NCBI RefSeq assembly: GCF_030687835.1
Contig: NZ_CP117449.1
Span: forward strand, 1,736,001 to 1,800,000
DNA length: 64,000 bases
Reading direction: 5' to 3'
DNA from: Pseudomonas hefeiensis
GTDB lineage: Bacteria; Pseudomonadota; Gammaproteobacteria; Pseudomonadales; Pseudomonadaceae
Shown here: in pieces, positions 29,538 through 38,351 of the stretch
How the letters are laid out: every line of letters begins with the position of its first letter
Numbering within the stretch: the first letter of the stretch is position 1
Position numbers and translations under genes: made by a program
Notes under the pieces: model-generated
What the model was told of the DNA's origin: nothing
Seen by the model: the letters and a program-made list of their open reading frames with translations, nothing else
Database searches by the model: none

Positions 29538-29986
29538 AACTTTGGGTATTGCGTCATGGTGAGGCCGAGCCTCATGGTGCCCGTCCCGATCCCGAGCGGA
29601 CCCTGACCCTGCATGGTCGTGAAGAGGTGCTGCGCAGCGCTGGCCGGTTGATGGGCGAGCCGTTGCGGGCCATCTACGCCAGCCCTTATGTGCGCGCCCA
29701 GCAGACCGCGCAACTGGTGCGTGAAGCGCTGGGTTTCGAACCGGCGCTGATCACCGTGGACTGGCTCACCCCGGAGACCCGGCCGCAAACCGTCCTGGAA
29801 CACCTCAAGGATCAGGATGATGTACTGCTGGTCAGTCATAACCCGCTGGTGGGCAGCTTGCTGGGTTTTCTCCAGCATGGGCACTTGCAGCAACCGGAGC
29901 AGGTGCAAACAGCCGGGCTGGCGGAGCTTGCGGGCGATCTGCCCTTGGCTGGGGCTATGGCGCTCAAGAGCATCAAGCACCCATAA
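29534..29986 (+). CDS. sixA: Phosphohistidine phosphatase SixA
   Basis: A 150-aa histidine phosphatase-fold protein with the catalytic LRHGEAEPHG at residues 5-14 and the second histidine in LLVSHNPLVG (about residue 101). SixA removes phosphate from histidines of HPt domains or, in E. coli, of the nitrogen phosphotransferase NPr. Its 4-base overlap with DUF4389 and its place after gpsA are seen in other pseudomonads. Confidence 0.92.
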   Translation: MKLWVLRHGEAEPHGARPDPERTLTLHGREEVLRSAGRLMGEPLRAIYASPYVRAQQTAQLVREALGFEPALITVDWLTPETRPQTVLEHLKDQDDVLLVSHNPLVGSLLGFLQHGHLQQPEQVQTAGLAELAGDLPLAGAMALKSIKHP

Positions 29987-30023
29987 GATTGAGCACCCTG
30001 AAAATCATAAAGGAAGGGCAACG

Positions 30024-30467
30024 ATGAGTCTGTGGCGCACCACCCCCAACATTGAGCAACTGAACCTCAAAAGTAAAAACACCATCAGCGAAGTGCTGGA
30101 CATTCGTTTCGAATCTTTCGACGACGAATCCCTGACCGCCAGCATGGTGGTCGATCACCGCACCCATCAGCCATTCGGCCTGTTGCATGGCGGTGCGTCG
30201 GTGGTGCTCGCTGAAACGGTCGGGTCCATGGCCGCCTATCTGTGCGTGGACACCAGCAAGTTCTATTGCGTGGGTCTGGAGATCAATGCCAATCACTTGC
30301 GCGGTGTGCGCAGCGGTCGGGTGACGGCCACTGCCCGGATGATCCATCTGGGCCGCACCACCCAGGTCTGGGACATCCGCCTGACCAACGACGAGGGCAA
30401 GGTCAACTGCGTGTCGCGCCTGACCATGGCCGTGGTGCCGCTGGGCGAGCAGCCGCCGGCACGTTGA
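30024..30467 (+). CDS. Hotdog-fold thioesterase (YbdB/YdiI-like)
   Basis: A 147-aa thioesterase. HQPFGLLHGGASVVLAETVGS carries the HGG turn and the catalytic Glu of the EntH/MenI-like class, followed by GLEINANHLRGVRSG and LGRTTQVWDIRL. AAGGAAGG precedes the ATG at 30024. It likely hydrolyses aromatic or medium-chain acyl-CoA and is probably a homologue of the PA1618-type thioesterase in the same chromosomal neighbourhood. It lies 37 bases after sixA. Confidence 0.87.
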   Translation: MSLWRTTPNIEQLNLKSKNTISEVLDIRFESFDDESLTASMVVDHRTHQPFGLLHGGASVVLAETVGSMAAYLCVDTSKFYCVGLEINANHLRGVRSGRVTATARMIHLGRTTQVWDIRLTNDEGKVNCVSRLTMAVVPLGEQPPAR

Positions 30468-30506
30468 CGCTCTAGCTGGACGCAATCCTGCGGTGAGGGG
30501 ATCTTC

Positions 30507-30594
30507 TGTGGGAGTAAGGCTTGCCCACGATGGTGTCGACGCGCAACACCTGATCCACCCCAGCGTCTGCATCGCGGGCAAGCCTTGCTCCACA
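30507..30594. repeat. Inverted pair of REP-like elements
   Basis: TGTGGGAGTAAGGCTTGCCCACGATG faces CATCGCGGGCAAGCCTTGCTCCACA. It belongs to the same class as the other GTGGGAGC elements, with several substitutions. Confidence 0.8.
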
Positions 30595-30747
30595 AGTCTC
30601 CTCGCCACATGGGCAGTGCTGACAGCTTGATAGCCCCATAGCCCCATAGCCCAAGCCCGACTGTCATCATTCCTGTCAGTTACGGTCATTGCCGCGCCAC
30701 CGGGTTGTGCGGACAATCGTTGGCAGTTTCCCCATGGATCCACTGTC

Positions 30748-31542
30748 ATGTCGCAACAGGTGTTTTTCGCCCACGCCAATGGTTTTCCCTCGGCCACCTA
30801 CGGCAAGCTGTTCGCCGCGCTGGCGCCGCAGTACGAGGTCGCGCACCTGGAATTGCACGGCCATGACCCGCGTTTTCCGGCGGACGATAACTGGCACAAC
30901 CTGGTGGACGAACTCATCCATCATCTGGAACAACAACCTGAACCGGTGTGGGGCGTCGGCCATTCCCTGGGTGGCGTTCTGCATCTGCACGCCGCATTGC
31001 GCTGTCCCCAGTTATATCGTGGTGTGGTGATGCTCGATTCGCCGGTGCTGACCCGTGCCGATCAGTGGGTGATCCTGGCCGCCAAGCGCCTGGGGTTCAT
31101 CGATCGCCTGACTCCGGCGGGACGGACGTTGGGTCGGCGTGAAGAGTTCACTGACCTGGAATCGGCCCGGCAGTATTTTTCCGCCAAGACGCTGTTTCGT
31201 GGGTTCGACCCGGAATGCTTTGACGCCTACCTGCAACATGGTTTGCAGCAAGTCGGCGACCGCTTGCGGCTGCGCTTCGATCCGGCCACGGAGATCAGCA
31301 TTTACCGCGGCGTGCCGCACACCAGTCCCGGGCGGGCCCGTATGCTCAAAGTGCCGCTGGCGGTGGTGCGCGGCCGGCAGAGTCGCGTGGTGATGCGTCA
31401 TCACACTCGTTCGGTGGGGCGAATGCCCCATGGCGAATCCCTGAGCATGCCCGGCGGCCACATGTTTCCTCTGGAACGTCCTCAGGATACGGCCAGGCTG
31501 CTCAAGGAGCTTTTTCAGCGTTGGGAAGGGCGCAGCTTATGA
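30748..31542 (+). CDS. Alpha/beta hydrolase (first of an overlapping pair)
   Basis: A 264-aa alpha/beta hydrolase. FAHANGFPSATY forms the oxyanion-loop region, the nucleophile is in GVGHSLGGVL (Ser, about residue 73), and the base is in MPGGHMFPLERP (His, near residue 243). No signal peptide is present. The stop overlaps the ATG of the next alpha/beta hydrolase (ATGA). The substrate is unknown. Confidence 0.86.
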   Translation: MSQQVFFAHANGFPSATYGKLFAALAPQYEVAHLELHGHDPRFPADDNWHNLVDELIHHLEQQPEPVWGVGHSLGGVLHLHAALRCPQLYRGVVMLDSPVLTRADQWVILAAKRLGFIDRLTPAGRTLGRREEFTDLESARQYFSAKTLFRGFDPECFDAYLQHGLQQVGDRLRLRFDPATEISIYRGVPHTSPGRARMLKVPLAVVRGRQSRVVMRHHTRSVGRMPHGESLSMPGGHMFPLERPQDTARLLKELFQRWEGRSL

Positions 31543-32390
31543 GTGTGGTCGAAGAAGTCCGCCTGAGCCTGCCCCACATTGAACTGGCAGCCCACCTGTT
31601 CGGACCGGAGGATGGCCGGCCGGTGATCGCCTTGCACGGCTGGCTGGACAACGCCAACAGCTTCGCCCGGCTGGCCCCCCGGCTTGAGGGCCTGCGGGTC
31701 ATTGCCTTGGACATGGCCGGTCACGGTCACTCCGGGCATCGTCCGCCCGGTGCCGGCTATGCCCTGTGGGACTATGCCCATGATGTGCTGCAAGTCGCCG
31801 AACAACTGGGCCTGGCGCGTTTCGCCCTGCTGGGGCATTCCATGGGCGCCATCGTCTCGCTGGTGCTCGCCGCCGCGTTGCCCGAACGGGTCACGCACCT
31901 GGGGCTGATCGACGGGGTGATCCCTCCCACGGACAAAGGCGAAAATGCCGCTGAACGCATGGGCATGGCCCTGCAGGCGCAGCTGGATTTGCAACAAAAA
32001 CGAAAACCGGTCTACAAAACCCTCGACCGGGCCATTGAGGCCCGCATGAAAGGGCTGGTGGCGGTCAGCCGCGAAGCCGCCGAGTTGCTGGCCCAGCGCG
32101 GCCTGATGCCGGTGCCGGGAGGCTACACCTGGCGCACCGACAATCGCCTGACCTTGCCATCGCCGCTACGCCTGACCGATGAGCAGGCCATGGCCTTCGT
32201 GGCGCGGGTCGCTTGTCCGGCGCATCTGGTGGTGGCTGCCGACGGCATGCTTGCCCGACACCCTGAGTTGCTGGAGCGTCTACCCTTCAGTCATGAACGG
32301 TTGCCCGGCGGTCATCATTTGCACCTGAACGACGAGGCTGGCGCCGCGCTTGTAGCAGACTGTTTCAATCGGTTCTTCACCGTTTCTTGA
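31539..32390 (+). CDS. Alpha/beta hydrolase (second of an overlapping pair)
   Basis: A 283-aa protein with the HGWLDNANSF loop, nucleophile elbow LLGHSMGAIV (Ser, about residue 99), DGMLARH acid region and terminal histidine in LPGGHHLHLNDE. GGGAAGGG precedes its ATG within the preceding gene. It is only distantly similar to its upstream partner, so this is probably an ancient paired arrangement rather than a recent duplication. Confidence 0.87.
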   Translation: MSVVEEVRLSLPHIELAAHLFGPEDGRPVIALHGWLDNANSFARLAPRLEGLRVIALDMAGHGHSGHRPPGAGYALWDYAHDVLQVAEQLGLARFALLGHSMGAIVSLVLAAALPERVTHLGLIDGVIPPTDKGENAAERMGMALQAQLDLQQKRKPVYKTLDRAIEARMKGLVAVSREAAELLAQRGLMPVPGGYTWRTDNRLTLPSPLRLTDEQAMAFVARVACPAHLVVAADGMLARHPELLERLPFSHERLPGGHHLHLNDEAGAALVADCFNRFFTVS

Positions 32391-32441
32391 CTTGCGCCCG
32401 GCAACTGTCGAGGCTGGGCGGGTTGAAAAAGGGAGACAACC

Positions 32442-32525
32442 ATGACAGATCTCTGTTTAGCGGCCTCGCAGCGCATTGATGACACCGGCCTCACCCCAGA
32501 GACCCAGGCCATGCCGATCCGATGA
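32442..32525 (+). CDS. Small ORF (27 aa) coupled to the DUF4892 gene
   Basis: An ATG at 32442 follows GGGAGA at ideal spacing and opens a 27-codon frame (it begins MTDLCLAASQRID). Its TGA overlaps the downstream ATG at 32522 (ATGA). This may be a leader peptide controlling translation of the DUF4892 gene, or the truncated remnant of a longer gene. No homologue is recognised. Confidence 0.35.
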   Translation: MTDLCLAASQRIDDTGLTPETQAMPIR

Positions 32526-33340
32526 AATTATCCATTCATTCACTCGCCTTGCTTACGCTGGCCTGCTTCAGCCCGGCATCGTTTGCCGCCGATGTTCCCG
32601 GCAGTCGGGACCTGGAGCGGGTGCCCCGCATGCCCGACGCGCAAATTGTCGATTACCGGCAAACCACTGACCTGGAGCGGATTTATCCCCTGGGTTCGAT
32701 CCGCAAGATCAGCGGCCAGTTGCGTTTCGACGGCCAGGTCGATGCCCGTGGCAACACCACGTCGGTGACCTACGAACTGCCGCCGGAACACTCCGCCACC
32801 CAGGCCTTTACCGCCGCCCGCGAAGCCTTGCAGAAGCAGGACGCGCAACTGTTGTTCTGGTGCCAGGCCCGTGATTGCGGCGAAAGCAGCCTTTGGGCCA
32901 ACGAAGTGTTTGGCAATGCCAAGCTCTACGGCGCCGATAACGGTCAGGCTTACCTGCTGCTGCGCCTGGCGCCGCCCGCGGACAACACGCTGATTGCGCT
33001 GTATGGCATTACTCGTGGCAATCGCAAGGCCTACCTGCACGTCGAACAGTTCGAGGCAAACGCCTCGCTGGGAAGCCTGCTGCCCACATCGGCCACGCTG
33101 TTGCGCCAGCTCAAGGACACCGGCGTGCTGGACTTGCCGCGCCTGGTCGGTGAGCCGGACGAAACCTGGTTGCGCCTGCTGTCCCGGGCGCTGAACCTGG
33201 ACACGGGCCTTCGGGTGACTGTCGGCGGTCCCCAGGCCGAGGCCTGGCGGCAGGCACTGATTGCCCAGGGTGTCCGGGCGGCGCGAATGGAGGCCGCCAG
33301 GGGCGATGCGGCGGGCCTGCATCTTGAGCTGCTGCGTTAA
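32522..33340 (+). CDS. DUF4892 family periplasmic/outer-membrane protein
   Basis: A 272-aa protein with signal peptide KLSIHSLALLTLACFSPASFAA, cleaved before DVPGSRD. It resembles DUF4892 proteins (N-terminal domain with SRDLERVPRMPDAQIV; CQARDCGESSLWANEVFG with a Cys pair; C-terminal region like an OmpA-associated LRVTVGGPQAEAWRQALIAQGV stretch). Function is unknown. There is no ribosome site immediately upstream, so it probably depends on translation of the preceding 27-codon frame. Confidence 0.75.
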   Translation: MKLSIHSLALLTLACFSPASFAADVPGSRDLERVPRMPDAQIVDYRQTTDLERIYPLGSIRKISGQLRFDGQVDARGNTTSVTYELPPEHSATQAFTAAREALQKQDAQLLFWCQARDCGESSLWANEVFGNAKLYGADNGQAYLLLRLAPPADNTLIALYGITRGNRKAYLHVEQFEANASLGSLLPTSATLLRQLKDTGVLDLPRLVGEPDETWLRLLSRALNLDTGLRVTVGGPQAEAWRQALIAQGVRAARMEAARGDAAGLHLELLR

Positions 33341-33402
33341 GCTGTTTCGGGCGACGTGCTTCGCGCCGTCAGCCCGGCCCTGTTTCTATTTCGAGACCTG
33401 AC

Positions 33403-34452
33403 ATGCTCAATAACGATCGGCTGTTGGTGCAGATCCTGCTCCTGGTGTTGTTCGGTGCAAGCTTCTGGGTGATGGCTCCGTTCTGGTCGGCGCTGTTCTG
33501 GGGCGCGGTGCTGGCGTTTGCCAGTTGGCCGCTGATGCGCCTGCTGACCCGCTGGGTCAATGGTCGCGAGTCGCTGGCTGCGGCTTTGCTGACCGTGGGC
33601 TGGATGGTGCTGGTGGCGGTGCCACTGGTGTGGCTGGGCTTCAACCTGGCCGATCATGTGCGCGATGCCACGGCATTTATCAAGAATGTGCAGGTCGAAG
33701 GCCTGCCCGATCCGCCAGTATGGCTGGCGGGCCTGCCGCTGGTGGGCGGACGGTTGGTGGGTATCTGGAACAGCATCGATCAGCAAGGTGCAGCCATGAT
33801 GGTCTCCGTCAGGCCGTATCTGGGTCAGGTCGGCAACTGGCTGTTGGCCCGCAGTGCCCAAATCGGCGGTGGCATTCTCGAACTGGCCCTGAGCATTGTG
33901 TTCGTGTTCTTTTTCTACCGTGACGGTCCGCGCCTGGCGGTGTTCGTGCACGGGTTGCTGGAGCGTCTGATCGGCGACCGTGCCGGTTACTACATCGAAC
34001 TGGTGGCCGGTACGGTGCAGCGTGTGGTCAACGGCGTGATCGGCACTGCGGCGGCCCAGGCGGTGCTGGCGCTGATTGGTTTCCTGATCGCTGGCGTACC
34101 GGGGGCATTGGTGCTGGGCATCGTCACCTTCCTGTTCAGCCTGATTCCCATGGGGCCGCCCCTGGTCTGGATCCCCGCCACGGCATGGCTGGCGTGGAAG
34201 GGCGAATACGGGATGGCGGTGTTCCTGGGGATCTGGGGCACCTTCATCATCAGCGGCGTGGACAACGTACTCAAACCCTACCTGATCAGCCGTGGCGGAA
34301 ACCTGCCGTTGGTGATCGTGTTGCTGGGGGTGTTCGGTGGCTTGATTGCCTTCGGTTTCATTGGGCTGTTCATTGGTCCGACCCTGCTGGCGGTGGCCTA
34401 CAGCTTGCTGACGGACTGGAACAAGAGTCAGGCGCGATCACCCCACTCCTGA
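33403..34452 (+). CDS. AI-2E family transporter (PerM/YdiK type)
   Basis: A 349-aa inner-membrane protein with about eight helices. They include two N-terminal pairs (LLVLFGASFWVMAPFWSAL; AALLTVGWMVLVAVPLVWLG) and the characteristic C-terminal block GVPGALVLGIVTFLFSLIP through GVDNVLKPYLISRG and PLVIVLLGVFGGL. The family is named for the AI-2 exporter TqsA, but most members have other roles (for example Na+/H+ antiport), so no substrate is claimed. Confidence 0.88.
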   Translation: MLNNDRLLVQILLLVLFGASFWVMAPFWSALFWGAVLAFASWPLMRLLTRWVNGRESLAAALLTVGWMVLVAVPLVWLGFNLADHVRDATAFIKNVQVEGLPDPPVWLAGLPLVGGRLVGIWNSIDQQGAAMMVSVRPYLGQVGNWLLARSAQIGGGILELALSIVFVFFFYRDGPRLAVFVHGLLERLIGDRAGYYIELVAGTVQRVVNGVIGTAAAQAVLALIGFLIAGVPGALVLGIVTFLFSLIPMGPPLVWIPATAWLAWKGEYGMAVFLGIWGTFIISGVDNVLKPYLISRGGNLPLVIVLLGVFGGLIAFGFIGLFIGPTLLAVAYSLLTDWNKSQARSPHS

Positions 34453-34467
34453 GGCCAGCACAAACCT

Positions 34468-34499
34468 TTGTGGCGAGGGGATAGATCCCCTCGCCACAA
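34468..34499. repeat. Palindromic REP-like element (TGTGGCGAGGGG type)
   Basis: TTGTGGCGAGGGGAT and ATCCCCTCGCCACAA form a 15-base perfect inverted repeat around AG. It is identical in design to the element at 44.0 kb and to the degraded copies at 57.2-57.7 kb. Confidence 0.88.
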
Positions 34500-34509
34500 G
34501 TGGGCTTCG

Positions 34510-34553
34510 ATCCGGCAGGCAAGCCTGGCTCTGAAAAAGCCAGGGTTGCCGGT
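34510..34553. terminator. Long hairpin between two convergent genes
   Basis: CCGGCA..AAGCCTGGCT and AGCCAGGGTT..GCCGG fold into an interrupted stem around CTGAAAA, between the transporter and EF-hand genes. It probably terminates one or both, though T-runs are short. Confidence 0.6.
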
Positions 34554-34556
34554 CAA

Positions 34557-35288
34557 TCAAGTCGCCACATTCAGGTATTTCCCCACGGGGGCGACATCAT
34601 CCAGCGAGTATTGTCGGCTGAGGTTGGCGATCATCCTGTTCAGCGCTTCACTGACGTTGGTCTGGTCGGTGGAGCTGTCGCCGGTGCGGTTGGCCTGTAC
34701 AGCGCTGGTCAGTTCGCTGGTGTCGATGCTGCTCTGAGCATCGGCGTCGAGCTGGCTGAGCAACGCCTCACTGGAGGCCTGTTGTGGCGGAGGCGGTGGC
34801 GGGGCGAGGCTGGCGGCGAGTTCGTCGAGGCTGACGGTACCGTCCTCATTCTCGTCCAGGGCCGAGAATATTTCCTGGCTGTCGGCAGTGCTGCCGGCGC
34901 TCGCCAGACCATTGCTCAGCTCCTCGCTACTCACCTCGCCATCACCGTCGGCGTCCAGGGTGCTGAGCAGCGCATCGGCCAGTTCGGTCGTCGGCGCCTG
35001 GTCTCGTGGTGGCGGAGGCGGTGGCGCCATCGCGGCTATCTCATCACTGCTCAGGTCACCGCTGCCGTCGCTGTCCAGGTCGCTGAAATTGTCGCTCAGG
35101 CTGACCAGGATGCCGTCGTCACTCTTGTGCGACAGGGCCGTGCTCAATTCATCCTGATCGACCGAGCCGTCGGCGTTGCTGTCGAGCTTGCTGAGCAGTT
35201 CCTTTTGAAACTGCTGGCTGCGGGCACTGCTGCTCGCGGTACTGCTGGTACTGGTATAGGTTGAGTAACTGCTGACGCTACCGATCAT
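34557..35288 (-). CDS. EF-hand calcium-binding protein (XopAW-like)
   Basis: A 243-aa acidic protein with four good EF-hand loops: DSNADGSVDQDE (about residue 36), DLDSDGSGDLSSDE (about 69), DADGDGEVSSEE (about 112) and DENEDGTVSLDE (about 146). A degenerate fifth loop is DADAQSSIDTSE. Two Pro-rich linkers (PPPPPP) separate the EF-hand pairs. A Ser/Thr/Tyr-rich N-terminus precedes them and no Sec signal is visible. Similar proteins are annotated as XopAW-family calcium-binding type III effectors, but no type III system is visible here, so secretion is unproven. Confidence 0.8.
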   Translation of the reverse strand: MIGSVSSYSTYTSTSSTASSSARSQQFQKELLSKLDSNADGSVDQDELSTALSHKSDDGILVSLSDNFSDLDSDGSGDLSSDEIAAMAPPPPPPRDQAPTTELADALLSTLDADGDGEVSSEELSNGLASAGSTADSQEIFSALDENEDGTVSLDELAASLAPPPPPPQQASSEALLSQLDADAQSSIDTSELTSAVQANRTGDSSTDQTNVSEALNRMIANLSRQYSLDDVAPVGKYLNVAT

Positions 35289-35434
35289 GAGCGCTCTCCT
35301 TGGACTGGGATAACCGGTGGGTGTACCGGCTTATACAGCCTCGATGGCGCAGTTGTCGTGGGTGTGTGGGGTTTGTACCGGCGGGTGTACAAATTCAGCC
35401 CCCGGCGCTGCTCCCACATGGGATTGAGGTTGTT

Positions 35435-36481
35435 TCAGGTGCGCGGCAAGCGGATCACCGCCGTTAACCCACCCCCCGGCGTTTCTTCCAGACTCAACTG
35501 CCCGCCCAAGCGTTCGGCGGCTTCCCGGGCGATGGTCATGCCCAGGCCGACGCCGCCGGAGTTGCGGTTGCGTGAGCCTTCCAGGCGATAGAAGGGCTCG
35601 AACACCGCTTCGCGTTTATCCGCTGCAATCCCGGGGCCGTGGTCAATCACCCGAATCACTACCTGGTCGCGCTTGTCTTCCAGCGCAATCAACGCATGGC
35701 CGGCGTAACGCAAGGCATTGTCCATGAGGTTGTTGATACACGAGCGCAATGCCATCGGCTGCACCTGTAGCGGCGCGCAGCCACCGCTGGCTTGCACGTC
35801 GGCACCCTGGTCCTGGGCGTTTTCGCTCAGCGATTCCACCAAGGCCTGCACGTCCATCCATTGCAGCGCTTCGCTGGTGCGTTGCTCGTGCAGGTAGGTG
35901 AGGGTGGCGTCGAGCATGCCAATCATATCGTTCAGGTCCTGACGCATCTGGCCCTGCAGCTTGATGTCATCGATCTGTTCCAGGCGCAGCTTGAGCCGCG
36001 AAAGCGGAGTGCGCAGGTCGTGGGACACCGCACCGAGCATGCGCGAACGCTGCTGCACCTGCTCGCGAATTCGCTGTTGCATGAGGTTGAAGGTATGGGC
36101 AGCCTGGCGGGCCTCCCGGGGGCCAGTTTCCTCCAACGGTGGGCTGTCGAGGTTTTCGCTCAGGCGTTCGGCGGCATCGCTCAGGCGCTGGATGGGCCGG
36201 GTCAGCAGTTTGGCGCCGTACCAGGCGGCGACGATCAGGCACACGAACTGAAAGGTCAGCGGTACCACCGGGCCTCCGAACCAGGGACGTGGAGTGTGTT
36301 GGGGGGGCGGGTTAAAGCGCGGTGGACCTTCGCCTTGCCGGGAGAATTCCGGCGGTGGCCCGGGGGGCGGTGGTGGGCCGTAATAAAAAAACCAGGCAAA
36401 GGCCAACAGATGCGCCAGGACGATCGCCAATAACAGCACGCCAAACAGGCGGCCGAACAAGGTGTCGAGGCGCAAGCGCAT
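35435..36481 (-). CDS. Sensor histidine kinase of an OmpR-type pair
   Basis: A 348-aa inner-membrane kinase. It has helix 1 at about 10-33, a short Pro-rich periplasmic segment at about 34-72, helix 2 at about 75-92, and HAMP. The HisKA domain has MLGAVSHDLRTPLSRLKLRL (His, about residue 154), and the HATPase has INNLMDNALRYAG, DHGPGI and GGVGLGMTIAREA. The sensor region is too short to bind much ligand itself. Its start overlaps the response regulator stop by one base. The ligand is unknown. Confidence 0.9.
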   Translation of the reverse strand: MRLRLDTLFGRLFGVLLLAIVLAHLLAFAWFFYYGPPPPPGPPPEFSRQGEGPPRFNPPPQHTPRPWFGGPVVPLTFQFVCLIVAAWYGAKLLTRPIQRLSDAAERLSENLDSPPLEETGPREARQAAHTFNLMQQRIREQVQQRSRMLGAVSHDLRTPLSRLKLRLEQIDDIKLQGQMRQDLNDMIGMLDATLTYLHEQRTSEALQWMDVQALVESLSENAQDQGADVQASGGCAPLQVQPMALRSCINNLMDNALRYAGHALIALEDKRDQVVIRVIDHGPGIAADKREAVFEPFYRLEGSRNRNSGGVGLGMTIAREAAERLGGQLSLEETPGGGLTAVIRLPRT

Positions 36482-37251
36482 CAGCCGATGTCTCGGGCGT
36501 CGAACAGATAGCCCTCGCCGCGGACGGTCTTGATCAGTTGCGGCGCCTTGGGGTCGTCACCCAGCTTTTGGCGCAGGCGTGAGACCAGCAGATCGATGCT
36601 GCGGTCGAACGCCTCGATGGAGCGTCCACGGGCGGCGTCGAGCAACTGTTCGCGGCTCAGTACCCGGCGCGGTCGTTCGATGAACACCCACAACAGCCGG
36701 AACTCGGCGTTGGACAGCGGCACCACCAGCCCGTCGGCGGAGATCAGCTGGCGCAGTACGCTGTTGAGTCGCCAGTTATCGAAGCGAATATTGGCCCGTT
36801 GCTCGGTGCGGTCGTCGCGCACCCTGCGCAGGATCGTCTGGATCCGCGCCACCAGTTCCCTGGGTTCGAAAGGCTTGGCCATGTAATCGTCGGCGCCCAG
36901 CTCCAGGCCGATGATGCGGTCGGTAGGCTCGCACCGGGCGGTGAGCATCAGGATCGGAATGTCTGATTCGGCGCGCAACCAGCGACACAGCTGCAAGCCG
37001 TCTTCGCCTGGCAGCATCAGGTCGAGCACGACCACGTCGAAATGCTCAGCCTGCATCGCCAGGCGCATGGCCGCGCCATCGGTCACGCCGCTGGCGCGTA
37101 TGCTGAAACGGGCCAGATAATCGATCAGCAGCTCACGGATCGGCACATCGTCATCGACGATCAACGCCCGGGTGCTCCAGCGTTTATCATCGTCGGGCGC
37201 TTTTTTGATCGCCAGAATTTGCAACAGGGGTGTTCTGCATGGGTGCATCAT
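36481..37251 (-). CDS. OmpR-family response regulator
   Basis: A 256-aa regulator with a receiver (LIVDDDVPIRE; phospho-Asp in VVVLDLMLPGEDG; YMAKPFEPRELVARI) and a C-terminal winged helix (SNAEFRLLWVFIERPRRVLSREQLLDAARG ... GEGYLFDA). The start is uncertain. The ATG pair at 37251/37248 is used; the frame stays open to 37443, and an ATG at 37305 has a GGAG too close to it. Phosphorylated by the overlapping kinase gene, it presumably regulates nearby promoters, but the target is unknown. Confidence 0.87.
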   Translation of the reverse strand: MMHPCRTPLLQILAIKKAPDDDKRWSTRALIVDDDVPIRELLIDYLARFSIRASGVTDGAAMRLAMQAEHFDVVVLDLMLPGEDGLQLCRWLRAESDIPILMLTARCEPTDRIIGLELGADDYMAKPFEPRELVARIQTILRRVRDDRTEQRANIRFDNWRLNSVLRQLISADGLVVPLSNAEFRLLWVFIERPRRVLSREQLLDAARGRSIEAFDRSIDLLVSRLRQKLGDDPKAPQLIKTVRGEGYLFDARDIG

Positions 37252-37530
37252 CTGCCAGGTAAGCTGCCAACCACAAAGAAGGCGGCGAGGTAGTGGCTCC
37301 AGCATAGGCTCCGGGCCGCGAGGCGGGAAGCGCTGAAAGGACGGGGTGCGGCGCCAGACGGTAGCGTGCGGGCGTGTTGCGCGCGTGTCATGAGTGTATC
37401 GACTTCGACACAAAGGCCGGCATCGTCCATGCTGTCCGGGCACGATGATGATTTACCGATCATCGGGTCCCGCACGGGCGCTGGTTCCGCTACAATGCGC
37501 GCCGATTTCGACTTGCCTGAGAGCCCGCTC

Positions 37531-38229
37531 ATGTCCGCCTGCCAGACGCCCATCATCGTTGCCTTGGATTTCCCTGCCCGTGACGCCGCCCTGAAGCTGG
37601 CCGACCAGTTGGACCCCAAGCTGTGCCGGGTCAAAGTCGGCAAGGAGCTGTTCACCAGTTGCGCTTCGGAAATCGTCGGGACCCTGCGTGACAAGGGTTT
37701 TGAAGTATTCCTGGATTTGAAATTCCACGATATTCCCAATACCACCGCCATGGCCGTCAAGGCAGCCGCCGAAATGGGCGTGTGGATGGTCAACGTACAT
37801 TGCTCCGGCGGCCTGCGCATGATGGCGGCCTGCCGTGAAGTGCTGGATCAGCGCAGCGGTCCGAAACCGTTGCTGATCGGCGTGACCGTGCTGACCAGCA
37901 TGGAGCGCGAGGACCTGGCTGGCATCGGCCTGGATATCGAGCCTCAGGAACAGGTACTGCGCCTGGCGGCGCTGGCCGAAAAAGCCGGCATGGACGGCCT
38001 GGTCTGTTCGGCCCTGGAAGCCCAGGCCCTGAAAACCGCGCATCCGTCGCTACAGTTGGTGACTCCGGGGATTCGTCCGGCGGGCAGTGCTCAGGATGAT
38101 CAGCGCCGCATCCTGACCCCGCGTCAGGCACTGGACGCCGGCTCCGATTACCTGGTGATCGGCCGACCGATCAGCCAGGCAGCGGATCCAGCCAAGGCAC
38201 TGGCGGCGGTTGTGGCCGAACTGGCCTGA
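37531..38229 (+). CDS. pyrF: Orotidine 5'-phosphate decarboxylase
   Basis: A 232-aa TIM-barrel enzyme for the last step of UMP synthesis. The PyrF signature with catalytic Lys/Asp is [13 protein letters not shown] (about residues 59-71). LVTPGIRP and YLVIGRPI are the phosphate-binding loops. The start [15 protein letters not shown] at 37531 gives the exact Pseudomonas length. A TACAAT box lies at 37489-37494. Confidence 0.97.
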   Translation: MSACQTPIIVALDFPARDAALKLADQLDPKLCRVKVGKELFTSCASEIVGTLRDKGFEVFLDLKFHDIPNTTAMAVKAAAEMGVWMVNVHCSGGLRMMAACREVLDQRSGPKPLLIGVTVLTSMEREDLAGIGLDIEPQEQVLRLAALAEKAGMDGLVCSALEAQALKTAHPSLQLVTPGIRPAGSAQDDQRRILTPRQALDAGSDYLVIGRPISQAADPAKALAAVVAELA

Positions 38230-38250
38230 CTAAACGCCGGGGTTTCCCCT

Positions 38251-38340
38251 TGTGGGGGCGGGCTTGCTCGCGAATACGCAGTGTCAGGCGCCCTTTATGC
38301 CAGCTGACACACCGCATTCGCGAGCAAGCCCGCTCCCACA
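38251..38340. repeat. Inverted pair of REP-like elements
   Basis: TGTGGGGGCGGGCTTGCTCGCGAATACG faces CGCATTCGCGAGCAAGCCCG..TCCCACA, between pyrF and a convergent oxidoreductase gene. There is no separate terminator, so the repeat may serve that role. Confidence 0.88.
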
Positions 38341-38351
38341 GTTGATGTGTA

